A stretch of 64,000 bases of DNA, from positions 19,313 to 83,312 of the forward strand of contig NZ_SWDV01000038.1 in assembly GCF_005877905.1 (NCBI RefSeq), given 5' to 3'. Numbering within the stretch: position 1 is the first letter of the stretch; each line of letters begins with the position of its first letter. The notes beneath the pieces are model-generated. The model searched no databases. It saw only the letters and a program-made list of their open reading frames with translations, and had not been told where the DNA came from. Source of the stretch: Pseudomonas nicosulfuronedens (lineage in GTDB: Bacteria; Pseudomonadota; Gammaproteobacteria; Pseudomonadales; Pseudomonadaceae). Made by a program: the position numbers and the translations under genes. Shown piece after piece: positions 28,582 to 38,309 of the stretch.

Positions 28582-30075
28582 ATGGGTACCCTCACTCGCG
28601 CCGATTGGGAAGCTCGCGCCAAGGACCTGAAGATCGAAGGCCGCGCCTTCGTCAACGGTGAATACGTCGACGCCGCATCCGGCGCCACCTTCGATTGCAT
28701 CAGCCCTGTGGATGGCCGCTTCCTGGCCAAGGTCGCCAGCTGCGACCTGGCCGATGCCGAAAGTGCCGTGCAGGTTGCCCGTGCCGCCTTCGATTCCGGC
28801 TCCTGGTCGCGTCTGGCCCCGGCCAAGCGCAAGAAGGTCATGATCCGTTTCTCCGAGCTGCTGCTGGAGAACGCCGAGGAACTGGCCCTGCTGGAAACCC
28901 TCGACATGGGCAAGCCGATCAGCGATTCGCTGAGCATCGACGTGTCCAGCGCCGCCAACAGCCTGCGCTGGAGCGGTGAAGCGATCGACAAGATCTACGA
29001 CGAAGTCGCCGCCACCGCCCACAACGAACTGGGCTTGGTCACCCGCGAGCCGGTCGGCGTCGTTGCCGCCATCGTGCCGTGGAACTTCCCCCTGCTGATG
29101 ACCTGCTGGAAACTCGGCCCGGCGCTGTCCACCGGTAACTCGGTGATCCTCAAGCCTTCCGAGAAGTCCCCGCTGACCGGCATCCGCATCGCCCAGCTGG
29201 CCATCGAGGCCGGTATTCCGAAAGGCGTGTTCAACGTCCTGCCGGGCTTCGGCCACACCGTCGGCAAGGCCCTGGCCCTGCACATGGACGTCGATACCCT
29301 GGTGTTCACCGGTTCGACCAAGATCGCCAAGCAGCTGATGGTCTACGCGGGCGAATCGAACATGAAGCGCGTCTGGCTGGAAGCCGGTGGCAAGAGCCCG
29401 AACATCGTCTTCGCCGACGCTCCGGACCTGAAAGCCGCTGCTGAAGCTGCCGCCAGCGCCATCGCCTTCAACCAGGGCGAAGTCTGCACCGCCGGCTCGC
29501 GTCTGCTGGTGGAGAAGTCGATCAAGGCCGAGTTCGTGCCGATGGTCGTCGAAGCCATCAAGGCCTGGAAGCCGGGCAACCCGCTGGACCCGGAAACCAA
29601 CGTCGGTGCGCTGGTCGACACCACCCAGATGAACAACGTGCTGAGCTATATCCAGGCTGGCCACGACGACGGCGCCAAGCTGGTGGCCGGCGGCAAGCGC
29701 ACCCTGGAAGAGACCGGCGGTACCTACGTCGAGCCGACCATCTTCGACGGCGTGACCAACGCCATGCGCATCGCCCGTGAAGAGATCTTCGGCCCGGTGC
29801 TGTCGGTCATCGAGTTCACCGATGCCGAAGAAGCCGTGCGCATCGCCAACGACACCCCGTACGGCCTGGCCGCCGCGGTGTGGACCAGCGACCTGTCCAA
29901 GGCCCACCTGACCGCCAAGGCGCTGCGCGCCGGCAGCGTGTGGGTGAACCAGTACGACGGCGGCGACATGACCGCTCCGTTCGGTGGCTTCAAGCAGTCC
30001 GGCAACGGTCGCGACAAGTCGCTGCACGCCTTTGACAAGTACACCGAGCTGAAAGCCACCTGGATCAAGCTCTGA
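28582..30075 (+). CDS. kauB: Aldehyde dehydrogenase, KauB type
   Basis: 497-residue NAD(P)-dependent aldehyde dehydrogenase. Landmarks: VVAAIVPWNFPLLMTCWKLGPAL (about 155-177), glutamate in VWLEAGGKSPNIVF (about 265), catalytic cysteine in FNQGEVCTAGSRLL (about 300), and EEIFGPVLSVIEF (about 397). KauB oxidises 4-guanidinobutyraldehyde and related aminoaldehydes in arginine, lysine and polyamine degradation. Genes for a pauB-type oxidase and PauR in the same window fit this role. Assignment to KauB rests on synteny and overall likeness. Confidence 0.9.
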   Translation: MGTLTRADWEARAKDLKIEGRAFVNGEYVDAASGATFDCISPVDGRFLAKVASCDLADAESAVQVARAAFDSGSWSRLAPAKRKKVMIRFSELLLENAEELALLETLDMGKPISDSLSIDVSSAANSLRWSGEAIDKIYDEVAATAHNELGLVTREPVGVVAAIVPWNFPLLMTCWKLGPALSTGNSVILKPSEKSPLTGIRIAQLAIEAGIPKGVFNVLPGFGHTVGKALALHMDVDTLVFTGSTKIAKQLMVYAGESNMKRVWLEAGGKSPNIVFADAPDLKAAAEAAASAIAFNQGEVCTAGSRLLVEKSIKAEFVPMVVEAIKAWKPGNPLDPETNVGALVDTTQMNNVLSYIQAGHDDGAKLVAGGKRTLEETGGTYVEPTIFDGVTNAMRIAREEIFGPVLSVIEFTDAEEAVRIANDTPYGLAAAVWTSDLSKAHLTAKALRAGSVWVNQYDGGDMTAPFGGFKQSGNGRDKSLHAFDKYTELKATWIKL

Positions 30076-30135
30076 TCCTCGGCTGAAGCAGGTCGGTCCC
30101 GATCCAGGGGCCGGCTCTGACAAAGAGCCACACCC

Positions 30136-30168
30136 GCGGCCGGGTTTCCCTCAGGGAAACCCGGCCGC
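30136..30168 (+). terminator. Perfect 15-bp inverted repeat after kauB
   Basis: GCGGCCGGGTTTCCC (30136-30150) and GGGAAACCCGGCCGC (30154-30168) are exact complements with a three-base loop. There is no T-run, so it may be a Rho-assisted terminator or an mRNA 3'-end stabiliser rather than a classic intrinsic terminator. Confidence 0.6.
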
Positions 30169-30232
30169 TGTGCATTGCGCATCGGGCACCCTCGCGCCTG
30201 GCGTGCGCTCCGGATGGAACGGGAGAAAGACA

Positions 30233-31402
30233 ATGCGTTGGGGTCCATATTTTGCTGTGTGTGCTGCCGTGATCAGCATCGGTCTGGCTCTGGGCCTGAC
30301 CATGCCGCTGGTCTCGTTGCGCCTGGAAGGCTGGGGCTATGGCAACTTCGCCATCGGCGTCATGGCGTCCACGCCGGCGGTGGGTGTGCTGCTGGGTGCG
30401 ATGATTGCCGGGCGCCTCGCGGCGCGCGTCGGCACGCCGCTGTTGATGCGCCTGTGCCTGCTTTCCGGGGCCTTCTCGGTCGGCCTGCTGGCGCTGCTGC
30501 AGAGCTACCCGATCTGGCTGTTCCTGCGCCTGCTGATCGGCGTGCAACTGACCGTCGTGTTCATCCTCGGTGAGAGCTGGATCAACCAGCTGGCCATCGA
30601 GAAATGGCGCGGTCGCCTGGTTGCCCTGTACGGTACCGGCTACGCGTTGAGCCAGCTGTCCGGCCCGGTGCTGCTGACCTTCATCGGCACCGCCGATAAC
30701 CGTGGCTTCTGGTTCAGCGTCTGCCTGCTGGTGGGCGGCTCCCTGCTGCTGCTCGGCCGTACCGGCGCCCCCAAGGTCGACCCGCACAGCGCCAACGGGC
30801 GCGGGCTTTTCGCCTTCTGCGGCCAGCTCCCGGCGATTGCCTGGGCGGTGGTGCTGTTCGCCGGCTTCGAGGCGATGATCCTCACCCTGCTGCCGGTCTA
30901 CGGCATCCAGCAGGGCTTCACCCAGGCGGTGGCGCTGGCGATGGTGAGCACCGTGGTGGTCGGCGATGCGCTGCTGCAACTGCCCATCGGCTGGCTGGCT
31001 GACCGTATCTCGCGGCAGACGCTGTTCAAGGGCTGCGGCATCGTGCTGTTCCTCAGTAGCCTGGCCATGCCGCCACTGCTGCATCACATCGCCATCTGGC
31101 CGGTGCTGGTGCTGTTCGGCGCGAGTGCCGGCGGGCTGTTCACCCTGTCGCTGATCCTCATCGGCGAGCGTTATCGCGATGACGCGCTGGTCCGCGCCAA
31201 TGCCCACATTGCCCAGCTGTGGGGCATCGGTTGCCTGATCGGGCCGCTGGCCACGGGAGCAGCCAGCCAGTGGATCAGCGGCCACGCGCTGCCGTTGGTG
31301 ATGGCGCTGGGGGCGGTCGGCTTCGTGATCCTGGTGAGCCTGCGCGGCTTGCCGCCGGTGATGCGCTCGACCGACGCCGAACTGCAGCAGGAGCGTTCCT
31401 AG
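30233..31402 (+). CDS. MFS transporter
   Basis: 389-residue 12-helix major facilitator protein. MRWGPYFAVCAAVISIGLALGLTMPLVSLRLEGWGYGNFAIGVMASTPAVGVLLGAMIAGRLAARVGT holds the first two helices and the loop 2-3 motif (GRLAARVGT), and FILGESWINQLAIEKWRGRLVALYGTGYALSQLSGP the helix 4-5 region typical of YcaD-like transporters. ATG 30233 follows GGGAGAAAGA. Substrate unknown; the position behind kauB may hint at a polyamine-related compound. Convergent with the next gene, overlapping 4 bases. Confidence 0.87.
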   Translation: MRWGPYFAVCAAVISIGLALGLTMPLVSLRLEGWGYGNFAIGVMASTPAVGVLLGAMIAGRLAARVGTPLLMRLCLLSGAFSVGLLALLQSYPIWLFLRLLIGVQLTVVFILGESWINQLAIEKWRGRLVALYGTGYALSQLSGPVLLTFIGTADNRGFWFSVCLLVGGSLLLLGRTGAPKVDPHSANGRGLFAFCGQLPAIAWAVVLFAGFEAMILTLLPVYGIQQGFTQAVALAMVSTVVVGDALLQLPIGWLADRISRQTLFKGCGIVLFLSSLAMPPLLHHIAIWPVLVLFGASAGGLFTLSLILIGERYRDDALVRANAHIAQLWGIGCLIGPLATGAASQWISGHALPLVMALGAVGFVILVSLRGLPPVMRSTDAELQQERS

Positions 31403-32952
31403 AGCATCTTCTCCAGGCCGATGGCGCCGGCGATCCATGCGTTGAGCCGGCGCCAGGCGTTGCCCGGCTCACGATCCAGCGCCACCAGCTTGCCGCCGCG
31501 CTCCTCGATCCAGACCAGCTTCGGCGGGTCGCTGTTCGGCGCGACCTTCACCTGGTAGCTGACGCTCGGCGACATGCTCGCCAGCGCCAGGCGGCGCACC
31601 TGATCGGCCAGCTCCGGGCTGTCGACGATGATGCCGACCTCGGTGTTCCACAGCACCGAGCGCGGGTCGAAGTTCAGCGAGCCGACGAACACTTTCTGCT
31701 GGTCGAACACCGCCGCCTTGCTGTGCAGGCTGGCGCTGCTCGACCCGCGCACCATCCATGGCGCCCCGGACAGGCGCTGGTCCGGATCGGCGCGCAGCTC
31801 GTAGAGCTTCACCCCGTGCTCCAGCAGTTCCAGTCGATAGGGCGCATAGCCGGCGTGCACGGCGGGCACATCGGTCGCCTCCAGCGAGTTGGTCAGCAGG
31901 CGCACGCTGACGCCGCTGTCCGCGCGCTGGGTCAGGTAGTCGACGCCGGCGCTGGTCGGCACGAAGTAGGCCGAGACCAGGATCAGCTCCTTCGACACGC
32001 CATCGAACAGCGGCTGCAGCTGGGTGCTGAGCAGCTGCTCACCCTTCGGGTCGCCCTGGTCGAGCACTTTCAGTGGCGTATCCCAGACCGCCTTGCCCGG
32101 CGCCCAGACCAGGTCGTCCAGCCAGTTCTGCAGGTGCGGGCGATCGCTGTTGCGGTTCAGCCGCGCAATGTAGCTGGAGCTTTTCACCCGCTCCTTCGCC
32201 AGGTAGTGATCCAGCTTGCGGCGCATGCGGTTGAGTTCGTCGAGGTCCGGCTCACCCCACAGGTAGTCCTCGATTGGGCGGCTGATGCGGCTGTTCCAGT
32301 ACTGGTCGAAGCTCTGCCCCAGCGACTGCGCCACCGGGCCGACGCCCATCAGGTCGAGGTCGCTGAAGTTCATCTCGGCCTTGGCGTCGAAGTACTCGTC
32401 GCCCAGGTTGCGGCCCCCGACGATGGCCACGCTGTTGTCCGCCAGCAGCAGCTTGTTGTGCATCCGTCGATGCTGCTCGGAGAGGTTGAACAGTCGCCCG
32501 AGGTTGCGCGTGACGCCGGTACTGCGGCCCAGATGCAGGGGGTTGAACAGGCGGACCTGGATGTTCGGGTGGGCGGCGAGGGCGCCCAGCTCGTAGTCCC
32601 AGCCATCGCTGCTGGTGTCGTCGATCAGGATACGCACGCGCACGCCGCGGTCCGCTGCGTGTAGCAACTCGCGGATCAGCGCACGGGTAGTGAGGCCGTC
32701 GTGGACGATGTAGTACTGGACGTCGAGGCTGCGCTGGGCCTTGCGGATCAACTCGGCGCGGGCGAGGAAGGCGTCGACGCTGGAGGCCAGCAGGTGGAAG
32801 CCTGACTGGCCGGGATGGGAGGCGGCCTGCTCGCTGATCTGGTTGTCCAGCCGGGTGCCCTGCACCGGCAGCACGTGCGAAGGCTCGGGCGGCGGCGCGC
32901 TGGCGCAGCCACCCAGGGCCAGCAGGATCAGCAGGATCAGGCGTGGAAGCAA
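31399..32952 (-). CDS. Phospholipase D-family lipoprotein (cardiolipin synthase-like)
   Basis: 517-residue envelope protein. MLPRLILLILLALGGCAS is a lipoprotein signal with lipobox LGGC. Two HKD motifs are intact: HNKLLLADNSVAIVGGRNLGDEYFD (about 164-188) and HSKAAVFDQQKVFVGSLNFDPRS (about 407-430), so it should be an active PLD-type phosphatidyl transferase or hydrolase; cardiolipin synthase C (ClsC/YmdC) has this build. Substrate not certain. Confidence 0.9.
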   Translation of the reverse strand: MLPRLILLILLALGGCASAPPPEPSHVLPVQGTRLDNQISEQAASHPGQSGFHLLASSVDAFLARAELIRKAQRSLDVQYYIVHDGLTTRALIRELLHAADRGVRVRILIDDTSSDGWDYELGALAAHPNIQVRLFNPLHLGRSTGVTRNLGRLFNLSEQHRRMHNKLLLADNSVAIVGGRNLGDEYFDAKAEMNFSDLDLMGVGPVAQSLGQSFDQYWNSRISRPIEDYLWGEPDLDELNRMRRKLDHYLAKERVKSSSYIARLNRNSDRPHLQNWLDDLVWAPGKAVWDTPLKVLDQGDPKGEQLLSTQLQPLFDGVSKELILVSAYFVPTSAGVDYLTQRADSGVSVRLLTNSLEATDVPAVHAGYAPYRLELLEHGVKLYELRADPDQRLSGAPWMVRGSSSASLHSKAAVFDQQKVFVGSLNFDPRSVLWNTEVGIIVDSPELADQVRRLALASMSPSVSYQVKVAPNSDPPKLVWIEERGGKLVALDREPGNAWRRLNAWIAGAIGLEKML

Positions 32953-33021
32953 AGAGGAGTCTCCGACAAGCCCGCCGGTGACGGGCTGCGGAAGATTCTA
33001 GCCGCTGGAGCGTAGCGGCGG

Positions 33022-34341
33022 TCAGCCGCCGAGGGTTTCCTTGAAGCGGTACCAGGCCATGCCCAGGGCCAGCAGTGGCGAGCGCAGCAGCTTGCCGCCG
33101 GGGAAGGTGATGTGCGGCACCTTGGCGAACAGCTCGAAGCCGCTGCCCTGCTGGCCGGCGATGGCCTCGGCGAGCAGCTTGCCGGCCAGGTGCGTGGCAT
33201 TGACGCCGTGGCCGGCATAGGCCTGGGCGAAGTACACGTTGGGTTGGTCGGGCAGGCGACCGATCTGCGGCAGGCGGTTGGCGCCGATGCCGATCATGCC
33301 GCCCCACTGGTAGTCGATGCGCACGTTCGCCAGGTGCGGGAATACCTTGAGCATCTTCGGTCGCATGTACGCGGCGATGTCCGCTGGGTCGCGCCCGGAG
33401 TAGTGGCAGGCGCCGCCGAACAGCAGGCGGTTGTCGGCGGAAAGCCGGTAGTAGTCCAGAGCCACGCGCTGGTCGCACACTGCCATGTTCTGCGGCAATA
33501 GCGCGTGCGCCTGCTCGGCGGACAACGGTTCGGTGGCGATCACGTAGCTGCCGGCGGGCAGTACCTTGCCGTCGAGATAGGGGTTCAGCCGGTTCTGGTA
33601 AGCGTTGCAGGCGATCACCAGGGACTTGGCGCGCACGCTGCCGTTGGCGGTGCGCACACGCACTTCGTTGCCATAGTCGATGCCGGTGACGGCAGAGTTC
33701 TCGAACAGCCTGACGCCCAGGCTCTGCGCTGCGGCGGCTTCGCCGAGGGCGAGATTGAGTGGGTGCAGGTGGCCCGAGCCCATGTCCACCATGCCGCCGA
33801 CGTACTGGTCGGAGCCGACGATGGAGCGCATATCCTCTTTCGGGACCATGCGCAGTTCGTGGCGGTAACCGAGGCCTTTCAGTTCGTCGAAATCTTCCTG
33901 GAAGCCCTCGACATCCGAGGGCTTGTTGGCCAGGTCGCAGTAGCCCCAGGTCAGGTCGCAATCGATGGTGTACTGCTCGACGCGGCGACGGACGATCTCC
34001 ACCGCTTCCAGGCCCATCAGCTTCATGGCGTGGACGCCGTCGGCGCCCATCACCGGCTCGAACTGCTCCAGGCCGTGGCCGACGCCGCGGATCAGTTGAC
34101 CGCCGTTGCGCCCGCTGGCGCCCCAGCCGATCTGGTGGGCCTCCAGCAGGATCACCGAGAGCCCGCGCTCGGCCAGCTCGATGGCCGTGTTCAGCCCGGA
34201 GAAGCCACCGCCGATGACGCACACGTCGGCCTTTTCCTCGCCGGCCAGGGGCGGTACTTCGAGGCGGCGGTTGACGCTCGCGGCGTAGTAGGACGGGGCG
34301 TGGCGGTCGGTGTGCACCGGCTGGTGAACGCGGGCGTTCAT
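33022..34341 (-). CDS. pauB: FAD-dependent gamma-glutamylpolyamine oxidase, PauB/PuuB type
   Basis: 439-residue DAO-family oxidoreductase. FAD motif ADVCVIGGGFSGLNTAIELAERGLSVILLEA at about 38-68, then GWGASGRNGGQLIRG, where the SGRNGGQ run is characteristic of PuuB/PauB. The C-terminal GGMIGIGANRLPQIGRLPDQPNVYFAQAYAGHGVN is the second FAD segment. PuuB-type enzymes oxidise gamma-glutamyl-putrescine; P. aeruginosa has four (PauB1-4), and synteny points to PauB4. A matching glutamylpolyamine synthetase gene is not in the window. Confidence 0.88.
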   Translation of the reverse strand: MNARVHQPVHTDRHAPSYYAASVNRRLEVPPLAGEEKADVCVIGGGFSGLNTAIELAERGLSVILLEAHQIGWGASGRNGGQLIRGVGHGLEQFEPVMGADGVHAMKLMGLEAVEIVRRRVEQYTIDCDLTWGYCDLANKPSDVEGFQEDFDELKGLGYRHELRMVPKEDMRSIVGSDQYVGGMVDMGSGHLHPLNLALGEAAAAQSLGVRLFENSAVTGIDYGNEVRVRTANGSVRAKSLVIACNAYQNRLNPYLDGKVLPAGSYVIATEPLSAEQAHALLPQNMAVCDQRVALDYYRLSADNRLLFGGACHYSGRDPADIAAYMRPKMLKVFPHLANVRIDYQWGGMIGIGANRLPQIGRLPDQPNVYFAQAYAGHGVNATHLAGKLLAEAIAGQQGSGFELFAKVPHITFPGGKLLRSPLLALGMAWYRFKETLGG

Positions 34342-34493
34342 GTGCGATATCCTGATTTTTGTGTTGTTAAAATTTTACGCAGGATAAACGCCGACTTCCC
34401 GCGCAGCCAATAGCCTTGGCCGGAAAAAGCGCTGGGAAGTCGTAAATAAATCGGTCGAGCTTGCCGCGAACGGCGGGAAATCAGTCCGGCTAT

Positions 34494-34982
34494 TTAGTCG
34501 GGGATGGGCAGCGTGAGGCTTTCCTTGACCTCTTCCATCACGATGTAGCTCTTGGATTCGCGCACGTGGGGCAGCTTGAGCAGGATGTCGCCCAGCAGTT
34601 TGCGGTAGGAGGCCATCTCGGAGATGCGCGCCTTCACCAGGTAGTCGAAGTGGCCCGACACCAGGTGGCATTCCAGCACGTGGGGCAGCTTGAGCACCGA
34701 GCGGCGGAAGTCCTCGAAGGTATCGCCGGACTTGTAGTCCAGGCTGATCTCGACGAACACCAGCAGGCTGGCCTTGAGGTACTGCGGGTTCAGCCGGGCG
34801 TTGTAGCCCATGATGATTCCCTCGCGCTCCAGCCGGCGCACGCGCTCGGTGCACGGCGTGGTGGAGAGGCCGACGCGTTCGCCCAGTTCGGTGAAGGAGA
34901 TGCGACCTTCTTCCTGCAGGATCCGCAGGATGTTGCGGTCGATCTTGTCCAGTTCGCGGCGGCTTTGATGCTGGGTTCTCAT
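34494..34982 (-). CDS. dadR: Lrp-family regulator DadR
   Basis: 162-residue Lrp/AsnC regulator. MRTQHQSRRELDKIDRNILRILQEEGRISFTELGERVGLSTTPCTERVRRLEREGII is the N-terminal helix-turn-helix; the RAM effector domain follows (SLLVFVEISLDYKSGDTFEDFRR). The ATG at 34982 matches the family length, rejecting 27 extra upstream codons. In PAO1 the orthologue activates dadAX in response to alanine; dadA and dadX lie 3.7-5.4 kb away here with the ydbH operon between. Confidence 0.93.
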   Translation of the reverse strand: MRTQHQSRRELDKIDRNILRILQEEGRISFTELGERVGLSTTPCTERVRRLEREGIIMGYNARLNPQYLKASLLVFVEISLDYKSGDTFEDFRRSVLKLPHVLECHLVSGHFDYLVKARISEMASYRKLLGDILLKLPHVRESKSYIVMEEVKESLTLPIPD

Positions 34983-35153
34983 GGGAAGGACTCTGAAGTC
35001 GAGCGATGAGCTTTGGGGGAATGTCGGCAATATAGTCGGTTGTGCAGGGAATATCACTGGCATCCCTTGAACTTCCCGCGCCGGACGGCCAGCCTGTAGG
35101 CCAACGCTTCGTCCCTTTCGGCGAGGCCGGCCGCTTTCCGCCGAGGTTTTCGC

Positions 35154-37718
35154 ATGTCGCTTCCCCGCTGGCGCACCGTTCTCCTGCTGCTATTGCTGCT
35201 CCTGGCAATGGCGGTCGGTGCTGTGTGGCTGGCGGTTCCGCGCCTGTTGGCGAATGCCGGGGTGAGCGTCGAGCAATGGCAGGGCCTGGGCGTCTCCCGG
35301 CAAGGCCTGGCGCTGCAGCGCCTGGCCCTCCAGCGCCAGACACCGGACGGTTCGCGACTCGCGATCCAGCTGCAGGACCTGCGCGTCGGTTGGCCCGAGC
35401 ATGAAGACGGGCGTTGGCGGCTCAAGGAACTGGGCGCCCGCAGCGTCGATGTACGCCAATGGCCGGGGCAAGCGGCGTTGGAGGAAGACGCCGCGCTGCC
35501 GGATATTGCCCAGCTCAACCGCTGGCTGGCCCTGCTGCCCGGTCGGCTGGCGCTGGAGCACATCGCTGTCGAGCTGCCCTGTGCCCGCGAGCAGCGCTGC
35601 ACCCTCAATGGCAGCGCGCACTGGCAGCAGATCCAGGGCGGCGCCGCCGCGCTGGGCGGAGAGCTGCGCCAGGGCGGCCAGCAACTGGCGTTCAACGGCC
35701 TGCTGCAACCCGGCGATGGCCGGTGGCGCCTGCAACTGGACAGCTACCTGGACAACGAGCAGCTGCTTTCCCTGGACTCCAGCTGGGCGCCGGCCAGCCG
35801 CCAGCTCAGCGGCAACATCGCCAGCCCCGCCGTGCCGCCGGTGCAGGCAGTGCGCAACTGGCTGGGCATGTGGCTGCCGACGCCGAACCTGCCGTTGCCG
35901 ATCCCCGAGGCCGGGCGCCTGCGCCTGAGCTGGGACACGCAACTGGCCGGCGACGCCGCCTGGCCGGACTGGCCGGGCCTGCGCGATGGCCGTGGCAGCG
36001 TCGATCTGTCCCTGCAACTGCCGCAACCCTGGCCGCTACCGGGCGCGGGCAGCCTGCAGGGCGATCTGCGACTGATTGCCAGTGGCACCGATATCGGTTG
36101 GCGACCCTCGGTGATCAGTGGTGACCTGCGTCTTTCCGATCTCTACGGCGACTGGCTGCAGGCGCTGCCGGTCGGTTTGCGCCCGGCACGCCTGACGCTG
36201 CACCTCGAGCCCGGGGTAGAAGAAGAGACTGGCAGCGTACGCGCCGACCTGCGCGCCGTGGGGGCCGCCGACCTGCGCTTGCGCTCCCGTGTGGCCCTGC
36301 TGGAGGCGACCCCGCTGGCGTTGCAACTGAATGACTCACGGCTGGAGGGCAAGATTCCGCATATGGAACTGGCCGGCCTGCGCGGTGATAACAGCCGCGT
36401 CGACCTGAGCTTCGACGCCCGGGTGGATCAGCAGTCGGCGAGTTTCAACCTGGCCGATGGTGGGCAACTGCAGGTCGGCACGCTGATCGGCCCGCAGTCG
36501 CTCAAGGCCAGCAAGCTCGTCGCTAATCTGGGTAAAGGCACGCTGAACTTGGGCTATGCGAGCGAGGCGCCCGTCAGCCTGCAACTGAATGCCCCGCTGA
36601 AACTGGCCGTGGGCGAGCTGCGTCAGCCCCACGTCAAACCGCTGTCCTGGAATGCGATGGGTACATTCGCCGCAAGCCTCGACGCCCAGCAGTTCAAGGG
36701 CCGCCTGTTGAACAGCGGCGGGCTGAATGCCGAGGTCGACCTGAATAACTCGACAAAGCAGGGCGTCGCGTTGCTCGCGCGGCAGGCGGAGTTCTTCCTG
36801 CGCACTGGCAACCCGGTGGAAAAGTCCCTGGCCGACTGGCCGGGCCTGCTCAGCCTGAACAATGGCAAGGCGAGCTTCGACCTGAACTGGCGACTGCCGC
36901 CGGGTACTGCGCCGCAGAGCTTCGACCTGAATCTGCGCGGCAGCGGGCTGGAGGGTGTCTATGACCGCAGCGAGGTCCATGGCCTCGACCTGCAGGCGAA
37001 GCTCGCCCTTAATGGCTCGCAGATGGACCTGCAATTACCGCAGGTCAAAGTCGCCTCGCTCAACCCCGGCGTCACCCTCGGCCCGCTGTCCCTGCAGGGC
37101 CGCTACAAGGCTTCGCTGGACGCGCCATTGGCTGGGCGGATCGACTGGCAGCAGGCGGAACTCGGCTTGTTCAACGGACGTGCCTGGTTGCCGGCCGGTA
37201 CCGTGGATCTTTCCACCCGTGGCCAGGGTCTTACCCTGAAGCTGGAAGGGTTGGCACTGGAGGCGATTCTGGCGGCCTATCCGGCCGAAGGGCTGTCCGG
37301 TAGCGGGATCATCGACGGCAACCTGCCGCTCGGCCTCCACGATGGCAAGCTGGTCATCCAGGGTGGCGAGGTAGCGGCTCGTGAACCGGGCGTGTTGCAG
37401 TTCCGCTCGGCGAAGATCCAGGCGCTCGGCCAGAGCAACCCGGCCATGCAGCTGGTGGCCACGGCCATCGACGATTTCCGTTACGACAAGCTCAGCAGCC
37501 GTGTGGATTATGATGAATCCGGCAAATTGCTTCTCGCCCTGAGCCTGAGCGGGCGCAATCCCGAACTGGAACAGGGCCGGCCGATCAACCTCAACGTCAA
37601 CCTGGAGGAGAACGTGCCCAAGCTGCTCACCAGCCTGCAATTGAGCGACCGGGTCAGCGACACCATCCGCAAGCGCGTGCAGGATCGCCTGCGCAACGAC
37701 CCGGCCGCCGCGCCATGA
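35154..37718 (+). CDS. ydbH: YdbH-family AsmA-like intermembrane lipid transport protein
   Basis: 854-residue envelope protein. An N-terminal membrane anchor (about 6-28, TVLLLLLLLLAMAVGAVWLAVP) is followed by a long, repetitive beta-strand body typical of AsmA/TamB/YdbH bridge proteins (alternating GxLxL and DLxxLxG strands) and a C-terminal DYDESGKLLLALSLSGRNPEL...SLQLSDRVSDTIRKRVQDRLR. In E. coli YdbH is one of three redundant bridges moving phospholipids to the outer membrane. It is followed by YnbE- and YdbL-like genes, the same operon as in E. coli, which makes the call firm. Confidence 0.9.
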   Translation: MSLPRWRTVLLLLLLLLAMAVGAVWLAVPRLLANAGVSVEQWQGLGVSRQGLALQRLALQRQTPDGSRLAIQLQDLRVGWPEHEDGRWRLKELGARSVDVRQWPGQAALEEDAALPDIAQLNRWLALLPGRLALEHIAVELPCAREQRCTLNGSAHWQQIQGGAAALGGELRQGGQQLAFNGLLQPGDGRWRLQLDSYLDNEQLLSLDSSWAPASRQLSGNIASPAVPPVQAVRNWLGMWLPTPNLPLPIPEAGRLRLSWDTQLAGDAAWPDWPGLRDGRGSVDLSLQLPQPWPLPGAGSLQGDLRLIASGTDIGWRPSVISGDLRLSDLYGDWLQALPVGLRPARLTLHLEPGVEEETGSVRADLRAVGAADLRLRSRVALLEATPLALQLNDSRLEGKIPHMELAGLRGDNSRVDLSFDARVDQQSASFNLADGGQLQVGTLIGPQSLKASKLVANLGKGTLNLGYASEAPVSLQLNAPLKLAVGELRQPHVKPLSWNAMGTFAASLDAQQFKGRLLNSGGLNAEVDLNNSTKQGVALLARQAEFFLRTGNPVEKSLADWPGLLSLNNGKASFDLNWRLPPGTAPQSFDLNLRGSGLEGVYDRSEVHGLDLQAKLALNGSQMDLQLPQVKVASLNPGVTLGPLSLQGRYKASLDAPLAGRIDWQQAELGLFNGRAWLPAGTVDLSTRGQGLTLKLEGLALEAILAAYPAEGLSGSGIIDGNLPLGLHDGKLVIQGGEVAAREPGVLQFRSAKIQALGQSNPAMQLVATAIDDFRYDKLSSRVDYDESGKLLLALSLSGRNPELEQGRPINLNVNLEENVPKLLTSLQLSDRVSDTIRKRVQDRLRNDPAAAP

Positions 37719-37736
37719 CCGCAAGGAGAACCTGAA

Positions 37737-37928
37737 ATGCGCCTCCGCGCCCTACTCGCACTACTGCTCCTGGCAGGCCTTGCCCAGGGTTGTACGCCCA
37801 CCGTGCAGCTGGCAGCTCCCAAGGAGCCGATCAACATCAACCTCAACGTGAAGATCGAGCACGAGATCTATATCAAGGTCGACAAGGCGCTCGACGGCAT
37901 CATCAACGAGAACAGCGGCCTGTTCTGA
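37737..37928 (+). CDS. ynbE: YnbE-family small lipoprotein
   Basis: 63-residue outer-membrane lipoprotein: signal LLALLLLAGLAQGCTPTV with lipobox AQGC (Cys19), then PKEPININLNVKIEHEIYIKVDKALDGIINENSGLF, the YnbE pattern. In E. coli YnbE stacks on the YdbH C-terminus to complete the bridge to the outer membrane. AAGGAG lies 8-13 bases upstream of the ATG. Confidence 0.9.
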   Translation: MRLRALLALLLLAGLAQGCTPTVQLAAPKEPININLNVKIEHEIYIKVDKALDGIINENSGLF

Positions 37929-37942
37929 TAAGGAGTCTTTGC

Positions 37943-38287
37943 ATGAGATTGCACCGCAAACTGGGCGTCGCGCTGGTCGCCCTCTGCCTTAGCCTGCCGG
38001 TCATGGCCATGAGCCTGGAGCAGGCGATGTCCGCGCTGGGTGGCGCCAAGTCCCAGGGGCTGGTCGGCGAGCAGGCCGACGGTTACCTGGGCGTCGTGAA
38101 GAACGGCGGTGACGCCGCCGAAGTCGCCGCGCAGATCAATGCCGCGCGCCGCGCCGAGTACCAGAAGGTCGCCAGCCAGAGTGGCGCCACCCTCAAGGAC
38201 GTGGAATCCCTGGCCGGCAAGAAGGCCATCGAGCGCACGCCCTCGGGGCAGTATGTGCAGGTCAACGGCCAGTGGGTGCGCAAGTAA
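37943..38287 (+). CDS. ydbL: YdbL-family (DUF1318) periplasmic protein
   Basis: 114-residue exported protein: signal peptide MRLHRKLGVALVALCLSLPVMAM, then SLEQAMSALGGAKSQGLVGEQADGYLGVV...NAARRAEYQKVASQSGATLKDVESLAGKKAIERTPSGQYVQVNGQWVRK, the DUF1318 pattern. In E. coli YdbL acts with YdbH-YnbE, apparently preventing YnbE from over-assembling. It follows ynbE by 14 bases with a good AAGGAG site. Confidence 0.9.
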   Translation: MRLHRKLGVALVALCLSLPVMAMSLEQAMSALGGAKSQGLVGEQADGYLGVVKNGGDAAEVAAQINAARRAEYQKVASQSGATLKDVESLAGKKAIERTPSGQYVQVNGQWVRK

Positions 38288-38309
38288 GCGCGCCAAGGGG
38301 ATTTCCCTG

